From: Herpetosiphonaceae bacterium
GTDB taxonomy: Bacteria; Chloroflexota; Chloroflexia; Chloroflexales; Herpetosiphonaceae
Assembly: GCA_013538855.1 (NCBI GenBank)
Contig: JABXJS010000081.1
Span: 26,146-90,145 of the forward strand
Length of the DNA: 64,000 nucleotides
Direction of reading: 5' to 3'
Part shown: positions 42,405-51,400 of the stretch, one piece after another
How positions within the stretch are numbered: position 1 is the first letter of the stretch
Layout of the letters: each line of letters begins with the position of its first letter
Notes under the pieces: generated by a model
The model's database searches: none
Seen by the model: only the letters and a program-made list of their open reading frames with translations
What the model was told of the DNA's origin: nothing
Translations under genes and position numbers: made by a program

Positions 42405-45400
42405 CTAGCGGCTACGCCGCGAGGTGACAGCCTGCGGGCGCTCGGGCAGGCCGGTTGGGGCCGTGGGAGCACTGTCGCGGGCAGCGGGTGGCGTGATCGG
42501 CGTGCTGGTGACGATGCCCGTGATGTTGTTGTAGGGCAGGTTGGCCGCCTCGTGCAGCTCAAGCACAGCGCCGTAGGTCGTCTGGTCGTTGGACGAGTCG
42601 ACCTGGGCGTAGATGGCGGTGCCAGCGGGGATCGTCGCGGGCAGCGCGCTGAACTCTGGGCGGTAGCGCGCATCGTTGAGCTGCAGCGTCAGGCTTGCGC
42701 CAGGGTTGAGCGGCAGATCGCTGTTGATGCCCCAGACCGCGCCGTACTGGCTGAGGTCGGACCAAATCTGGTTGACCATGGTTGGCGCAGGCGACGGGTT
42801 GAGGTACAGGTCGATCCAGAACGGATCGGTGGCCGGGGCCGTGCCGACGTTGCGGATGATGACCTCGATGGTGCCAGCCTGCGGCGTGATGCGCTCGACC
42901 ACCAGGTCCGGGTACGCGGCGGGCTTGAGCAGCAGCGGCAGGAACACCTGCGCCGAGCGCACATTGACGATCAGCGTATCGACGCCGACGCCGTTGTCAT
43001 CGTCGGTGACGGTGAGCGTGACGGTGTAGGTGCCGGGCAGGCTGTAGGCGTGCGTCGGCGTGAGCGTGCCGGTGAGCGTCGCGTTATCGCCGAAGTCCCA
43101 GGCGAAGGTGTGCGTGTCGAGCACGCCAGGATCGGTGAAGACGCCGGTGAACTGCACGCTCTGGTTGGGCCGGGCGCTCAGATCGGGGCCAACGTTGACG
43201 GTTGGAGCGACGTTGAGCACCGTGACGGTTGTGACCGTCGAGTCGGTCGCGCTGTACTCGTCGGTGACGAGCAGGCCGATGGTGTGGACCGCATCGTCAG
43301 GCGTGTTGGTGAACGTCGTGGTGATGCCGAAGGTCTCATACGAGCCGTTGTTGCCGCGATCCCAGGCGTAGCTGATGATATCGTCGCCGGGATCGGCGGA
43401 GCCAGCGGCGCTGAGCACCACCGGGCTACCCTCATCGACCGTGTACGGGCCGCCAGCGTCGGCGGTTGGAGCCTGGTTGACGATGACCACAGCGGTGGCC
43501 GTGTTGTTGGCCGGGACATCCTCGGCGGGATGGCCGACGCTGACGGTGTTGGTGATCGGCCCCTCGCTGGTCAGGCCAGCATCGACCTGCGCAACGAGGA
43601 TGAGGCTGCCGGACTGATTCGGCGCCAGGCCATCGACCTGCCAGACGAGCGGGCTCGTGCTGATCTGGCTGAACGGCAGGCCCGTGCTGATGACGCTGGT
43701 CAGCGCCACATTGGCGGGCAGCGTGTCGGTGATGCGCACGCCATCGACGATGCCATCGCCAGCGCTGGTGAGCGTGATCGTGTAGGTGATCAGCGCGCCA
43801 GGCGCGACAACAGCAGGCTGAGCCGACTTGCTGATGCTGAGATCGAGGAAGATATCCAGCGGCGTTGTGTCGGCGGCCGTGTTGTCGGCGGGCGTCGGGT
43901 CCACGCCGTTGGAGCCGTCGTCGCCGACGCTGGCCGTGTTGGTTGTTTCGGTGACGCCAGCGGGCAGCGGGCTAGCGACCGTGACGGCGAACTGGACGGC
44001 GGTGAAGCCGCCAGCGCCTGTCAGCGGACCGACCGGGAAGACACAGGTGGAGCCAGCGCTGCCGTCGGGCGTACAGACCCAGCCAGCCGTGCTTGCGCCA
44101 GCGTTGAACGTGGTGTAGAGCGGCACCGTCTCGGTGAGCGTGACCTTGTTGGCGTCCTGATCGCCGCTGTTGGTGACGGTGAGCGTGTAGGCGAACGTCT
44201 GGCCAGGCACTGCGGTGATGCCGCCGTCGGTCTTGGTGAGCGACAGGTCGGGCGCAGCGCTGATCGGCGTCGAGTCGGCGGCCGTGTTGTCGCCTGGCGT
44301 CGGGTCAGGGGTGACGCTGCCTTCGTCAAAGGTCAAGACGGTGTTGTCGATCTGGGTCACGCCAGAGGGAACCGGATTGGCGACGGTGACAGCGAACTGG
44401 ACGGCGGTAGAGCCGCCATTGCCAGCTATCGCGGCCGGCAGGCGGCACGTGCTGCCAGCGCTGCCGTCGGGCGTACAGACCCAGCCAGCGCTGCTTGCGC
44501 CAGCGTTGAACGTCGTGTAGAGCGGCACCGTCTCGGAGATAAACACGCCGGAGGCGTCCTGATCGCCGGTGTTGGTGACCGTGAGCGTGTAGACAACCGT
44601 CTGGCCGGGCACCGCGCTGATGCCGCCGTCGGTCTTGGTAATGGACAAATCGACCGTGGCGATCACCGGCGTCGTGTCGGCGGCCGTGTTGTCGGCGGGG
44701 GTGGACTCAACGCCATTGGAGCCGTCGTCGGCGACCGAGGCGGAATTCTCCAGCAGCTCGATGCCAGCGGGGGCCGGATCAACGACGGTGACAGCAAAGA
44801 TAACCGGGGCGGCGGCACCGCTGATGCGGCGCAGTTGGCTGGCCGGGCGCGCGTTGCCATAGTTGAAGGTACAGGTTGTGTTGCCAGGCGCGCCATCGGC
44901 ACACGACCAGCCAGGCGTGCTCGCGCCAGCGTTGAAGGTGCTGCCAAGCGGCACGCGCTCGGTGATGACCACGCCAGTGAGCAGCTGATTGCCAGCGTTG
45001 GTGACGGTAAGCGTGTAGGCGACCGTCTGGCCCGGCACCGCGCTGATGCCGCCGTCGGTCTTGGCAAGCACCAGATCGACGGTTGAGGTGATCGGCGTGG
45101 TGTCGGCGGCGGTATTGTTGGCGGGCGTTGGGTCCGCGCCGTTGGTGCCATCGTCGGTGACAGCGGCGGTGTTGCTGAGCTGGGTCACGCCGGCGGCGAT
45201 AGGCGCATTGACGATAACGGCGAAGGTGCGGCTCGCCACTGTGCCGCCGCCCGTCAGCGCGCCGACCGCGAGGGTACAGGTTGTGCCAGCGGGAGCGCCG
45301 TTCGCGCAGCTCCAGCCCGCGCTGCTTGCGCCAGCGTTGAACGACGAGTTGAGCGGCACCGTCTCGCTAAGCACCACGCCGGTTGCGCCCTGGTTGCCAA

Positions 45401-48400
45401 CGTTGGTGACGGTGAGCGTGTAGGCGACCGTCTGGCCGGGCGCTGCGCTGATATTGCCGTCGGTCTTGGTAAGTGTCAGGTCGGGCGCGGCATTGATCGG
45501 CGTCGAGTCGCTGGCCGTGTTGTTGCCCGGCACCGGGTCTGTGCCGTTGGTAGTGTCGTCGCCGATGCTGGCGGTGTTGCTGAGCTGGCTCACGCCAGCG
45601 GGCACCGGGTTGACGACCGTCACCGCGAAGGTGCGCGCACCACTCCCGCCAGCAGCGAGCGCCGTGATGCTGAGCGTACACGTGGAGCCAGCGGGAGCGC
45701 CGTTCGCGCAGCTCCAGCCCGCGCTGCTTGCGCCCGTGTTGAACGACGAGTTGAGCGGCACCGTCTCGCTGAGCACCACGCCCGTCGCGCCCTGGTTGCC
45801 GGTGTTGGCGTAGGTCAACGTGTAGGCGACCGTGACGCCAGGGGCCGCGCTTGCGCCACCGTCGGACTTGGTGATGGAGAGCTCCGGCACAGCGTTGACC
45901 GTCGTGGTGTCAGACGCCGTGTTGTTGGCGGGCGTCGGGTCCATGCCGTTGGTGCCATCGTCGCCGATGCGGGCGGTGTTGCTGAGCTGGTTCACACCAG
46001 CGGCGACGGGGTTGACCACGGTCACGGCAAACGTCTTGGAGTCGGACTGGCCGACGTTGAGTGCGCCAACCGCAAGCGTACAGGTTGCGCCAGCGTTGTT
46101 GTTGGGCGCGCATGTCCAGCCCGCGCTGCTCGCGCCAGCGTTGAACGTCGTGTTGGCGGGCACGGTCTCGGTGAGCACCACGGTGGTCGCGCCGCGCGTG
46201 CCGGTGTTGGTATAGGCCAGCGTATAGGCGACCGTACCGCCAGGCGTCACGCTTGCGCCGCCGTCGCTCTTCGAGAGCACCAGGTCGGGCGCGGCGATCA
46301 GCGGCGTGGTGTCAGACGCCGTGTTGTTGGCCGGCGTCGGGTCTGCGCCGTTCGCGCCGTCGTCGCTGAGGCTGGCGGTGTTCGTCGTCTGAGTAACGCC
46401 AGCGGGCAGGCTGGGCACAACCGTGACCGCGAAGCGGCGCGTGGTTGATGCGCCGCCGCCAGCGAGCGCGCCGACCGTCAGGGTACAGGTGGAGCCAGCG
46501 TTGTTGTTCGGCGCACAGCTCCAGCCAGGGCTGCTGGCCCCAGCGTTGAACGTCGTGTGCAGCGGCACGGTCTCGGTGATAATCACGCCGGTCGCGCCCT
46601 GGTTGCCAACATTAGAGAGCGTCAGCGTGTAGGGGAACGTCTGGCCGGGCACCGCGCTGATGTCGCCGTCGGTCTTGCTGAGCGTCAGGTCGGGCGCGGC
46701 GATAACGGTTGTTGTATCGGCGGCCGTGTTGTTGCCTGGCGCTGGATCGGGGCCGTTGGTGCCATCGTCGGCGATGCTGGCGGTGTTGCTGAGCTGGTTC
46801 ACGCCAGCATCAACAGGATTGAGCACTGTCACGGCGAAGGTGCGTGCGCTATTGACACCAGCATTGAGTGCGCCGATGCTGAGCGTACACGTCGAGCCAG
46901 CCGGTGCGCCATTCGCACAGCTCCAGCCTGCACTGCTCGCGCCAGCGTTGAACGTCGTGTGCAGCGGCACCGTCTCGGTGATAATCACGCCGGTTGCATG
47001 CTGATTGCCGATGTTGGCATAGGTCAAGGTGTAGGCGACCGTGCCACCGGGGATCACGCTCGCGCCGCCATCGGTCTTGCTCAGCGACAGATTAGGCGCA
47101 GCATAGATCGGGGTCGTATCCGTGGACGTATTGTCAGCAGGATTAAGGTCAGCGCCGTTGGAGCCATCGTCGCCGATGCTGGCCGTGTTGACAATCTGGT
47201 CCAAACCGGCAGCGACGGGGCTGCCCACCAACACCACGAACAGCTTAGAGCCGGACTGGCCAACGTTGAGCGAGCCAATGTTAATCGTACAGGTGGAGCC
47301 GGGGTTGTTGTTGGGCGCACACGACCAGCCGGGGCTGCTTCCGCCAGCGTTGAAGGTGCTACCAACCGGCACCGTTTCGGTCAGCACGACATTGGTTGCA
47401 CCACGGGTGCCGGTGTTGGTGTAGGCCAGCGTGTAAATGATCGTGCTGAGAGGTCCTACGCCTGACCCATCGTCAAACTTGCTAAGCACCAGATCGGGCG
47501 CGGCGACGAGCGGCGTGGTGTCAGAGGCCGTGTTGTTGCCTGGCGTCGGGTCCACGCTATTCGTGCCATCGTCGGAAACGGTAGCGGTGTTGGTGGTTAC
47601 AGTGACGCCAGCGGGCAGGCTAGGCACAACCGTCACCGCGAAGCGACGTGAGACTGACGCGCCGCCGCCAGTGAGCGCGCCGACCGCGAGCGTACACGTG
47701 GAGCCAGCGTTGTTGTCCGGCGCACAGCTCCAGCCCGGACTGCTCGCGCCAGCGTTGAACGTGGTGTAGAGCGGCACCGTCTCGCTGAGCACCACGCCGG
47801 TCGCACCCTGGTTGCCAGCGTTGGCGAGCGTCAGCGTGTAGGGGAAGGTCTGGCCGGGCACCGCGCTGATATTGCCATCGGTCTTGGTCAGCGTCAGGTC
47901 GGGCGCGGCGTTGACGGACGTCGTGTCGGTGGCCGTGTTATTGCCTGGTGCCGGGTCGGGACCATTTGTGCCATCGTCGTCGATGCGAACCGTGTTGCTA
48001 AGCTGGTTGACACCAGCGGCGACCGGGTTGACCACCGTCACTGCGAAGAGGCGCGAACCACTTGCGCCAACACCGAGCGCCGTGATGCTGAGCGTACACG
48101 TGGAGCCAGCTGGAGCGCCGTTGGCGCAGCTCCAGCCCGCGCTGCTCGCGCCAGCGTTGAACGTCGTATTGAGCGGCACTGACTCCGTAATCACCACGCC
48201 CGTCGCGTCCTGATTGCCGATGTTGCTGTAGGTCAGCGTGTAGGCGACCGTCTGGCCAGGTGTCACGCTCGCGCCGCCATCGCTCTTGGTGATGGAGAGA
48301 TCGGGCGCAGCGTTGACCGTCGTGGTGTCGCTGGCTGTGTTGTCGGCGGGGTTCAGGTCTGCGCGCGCTGAGGCGTTGGCGTAGATTGTGGCGGTGTTGG

Positions 48401-51400
48401 TGATCTGATTGACACCAGCCCCAACCGGGTTGACGACGGTCACGGCGAAGGTGACCGAGCCACCTCCACTGACAGCAACCGCACCAACATTGAACGTACA
48501 AGTGCTGCCTGCATTGTTGTTGGGCACACACGACCAGCCGGGCGTGCTCGTGCCAGCGTTGAACGTCGTGTTGAGCGGCACCGTTTCGGTGAGCACCACG
48601 CCAGCCGCGGCCTGATTGCCAGCGTTGCTGTAGGCCAGCGTGTAGGCGACAGTGCCGCCAGGCACTACGCTTGCGCCGCCATCGGACTTGCTGAGCACCA
48701 TGTCGGGGCCAGCGATGATCGGCGTGGTGTCAGACGCCGTGTTGTTGCCCGGCGTCGGGTCCGCGCCGTTGGTGCCATCGTCGGAGATCGTCACGGTGTT
48801 GCTGGTCTGTGTCACGCCGTTGGGAATGGCGGCATCAACGGTGACGGCGAAGAGGCGTGTCGTAGAAGCGTTACCGCCAGCGAGGCCGCCGACAGCCAGC
48901 GTACATGTGGAGCCAGCGGGAGCGCCGTTGGCGCAGCTCCAGCCGGCGCTGCTTGCGCCAGCGTTGAACGTCGTGTTGAGCGGCACCGTCTCGCTGAGCG
49001 TCACGCCGCTCGCGCCCTGATTGCCCGTGTTCGTGAACGTGAGCGTGTAGGCGAACGTCTGCCCAGGCACTACCGAGATGGTGCCGTCGGTCTTGCTAAT
49101 CGCCAGGTCGGGCGCGGCGTTGACTGGCGTGGTATCCGTAGATGTGTTATTGCCCGGCACTGGGTCGGGGCCGCTGGTGGTGTCGTCGGCGATGGTGGCG
49201 GTGTTGCTGATCTGGCTCACGCCAGCGGGCACCGGGTTGACGACGGTCACCGCAAAGGTGCGCGTGCCATTTGCGCCGACGTTGAGCGCGCCGACCGTGA
49301 GCGTACACACCGTGGCAGCGGGAGCGCCGTTCGGGCAGCTCCAGCCTGCGCTGCTTGCGCCAGCGTTGAACGTCGTGTTGGCGGGCACCGTCTCGCTGAG
49401 CGTCACGCCGGTCGCGCCCTGATCGCCCGTGTTGCTGTAGGCCAGCGTGTAGGCGATTGTGTCGCCGGGGGCTGCCGAGGTGTTGCCATCGCTCTTGCTG
49501 ATGCCAAGGTTGGGCGCGGCGACCACAGTGGTGAGCGTCGGATCGTTGGCTGCGACCGTGTCGGGATCATTGGAGAGCACAGTGCTGAAGTTCGAACCGC
49601 TGATGCTGGCCTGATTCTGCACCGTCTCGACGCCAGCGGGCAGCGGCGTGTTGATCTGCGCGTCGAAGATCAGGGTGATGCTTGCTCCGGCGGGCAGCGT
49701 GCCGATGTTGATCGGGAACGGCGGCGTGGTGAGCGCGCTCGGCTCGACCTTCACAGGAACGCTCGTGAGGCCGCGGCTGGCGATCGCATCAAGCGCGGCG
49801 GTGTCGATGGCTGGCACGTCTGCTGGCAGCGCAGCGGACAGATCGCTGACGCCCTGCTGCGCGTCGACCATCTGCTGCAGCAGCTCCGGCGTCATCCCAT
49901 CGACAGGCGCGATCTCTGGCTCAGACAACTGCTTGGCCGCGATCTCCTCCAGCAGCGCGGCGTGCGCGGCGGCGGGCCGGGGCAGCGGGTTAGAGGGCGC
50001 GGTGCAGGTGCCGCCGGTGATCGTGCCAAACGCGCTGACCGAGTTCAGCGGCGTGTTGCCGTTGGTGTTGATCGTCGTTGTGGCATCGGTCACAAAGTTC
50101 TGCAGCCGCATCGTGGCCGTGCCCGAGGCTTGGCGCACGCGGTAGGCGCGGCTGCTGAAGCTTGAAACGCTGTTATCGTGGACATACGAGCAGTTGACGT
50201 TTGAGTCCTGGGCGCGGGTCTCGATGCCATACAGCGAGCGTGCGGCGTCGAGGGTCAGCACGTTGTTGCTAATGATCGCATCGGTGGTGCCAGCGCCAAG
50301 CCGCGAGTCGACTAGAATGCCCTCAAGCGGGCCTTGGCCAGCGGGCACAGCGTTGATCGTGTTGTTCTGGATGGCGACGATGCCGGTGGAGTTCTCATTC
50401 AGCGCCGCGCGGATCACGATAAATGTGCCATCGAGGCTGGTGTCGAAGGTCTGGATGGTGTTGCCGTTGATGCGGCCCTCAAGGCGGCCGGAGACAAACG
50501 CGGTCACGTTGACCGCCGAGCCGTTGCGGCTGGTGATCGTGTTGCTGTTGACGTTGAAGTTGATGCGCGATGTGTTGTTCGCGCCAAAGTCAACGCCGAT
50601 CATGCTGCCGGTACCGGGATCAAAGGTGCTGTTGGTGATATCGATCGCCACAATCGCCGAGTTATCGGTGAGCACCTGCACGCCGTTGGTCTTGTTGCGC
50701 AGGAACGAGCTGCCGTTGATAACGATGGTTGCCGTCGCACTGCTGGAGAAGTCCATCTCGATACCGTCAGCGCCAGTCGGCGACGACTGCGTGTCGCGGA
50801 AGGTTGACCCGCTGATCGTCATCGTGAGCGCGCCGGAGGTGTTGTTGAGCCAGAAGTTGCGCTCGCCGCCGACGGCAAAGGTCGAGTTGATGATCAAGGC
50901 CGAGCCGTTGAGGTTGACCATGCGCAGACAGGCCTCGGCCACCTCGGCACCGCAGTTGGTGGCCGTGACGCTGCTGATCGTCAGCCCGTTGACATTCAAG
51001 CCGTTGATGCCCACCTGCGCGCTGTTGTTGATCGCCAGATTGTCGAGCGTGACGGTGTTGGCGCTGCTCAGGTTGATCGCGGCGTTACAGCCGCTGTTGG
51101 TTGCGTTATCACAGGACGCGCCGTTGGTGTTGCCGGCGCTGCTGAAGTTCATATACTGCAGCGTGATATTGCCGGCATTGCTCGCCTTGAAGCCGTTGGT
51201 GCTGTTGTTCTGGATGGTGCCGCCAGAGCCAGCCGTGCCAGTGCCGGTGACCGCAAACGCGCCAGTGCCGCTGACCGTAGCGAGGTTGATCGCCGTCGCC
51301 GCGCCATTCGACGAGATCGAGCGGAAGGTGATGCCGTTGTTCGTGATCGTATTCAGGTTGAGCGCCTGGCCCGCGCCGGTCGCGATCACGTTGGCGCTGC

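Noticed and set aside
42552..45086. Long open frame (844 codons) on the plus strand inside the giant gene
   Set aside because: It is antisense to the DUF11 repeats. The repeating, GC-biased codons keep the opposite strand open. The Arg/Val/Ala-rich product has no family resemblance.
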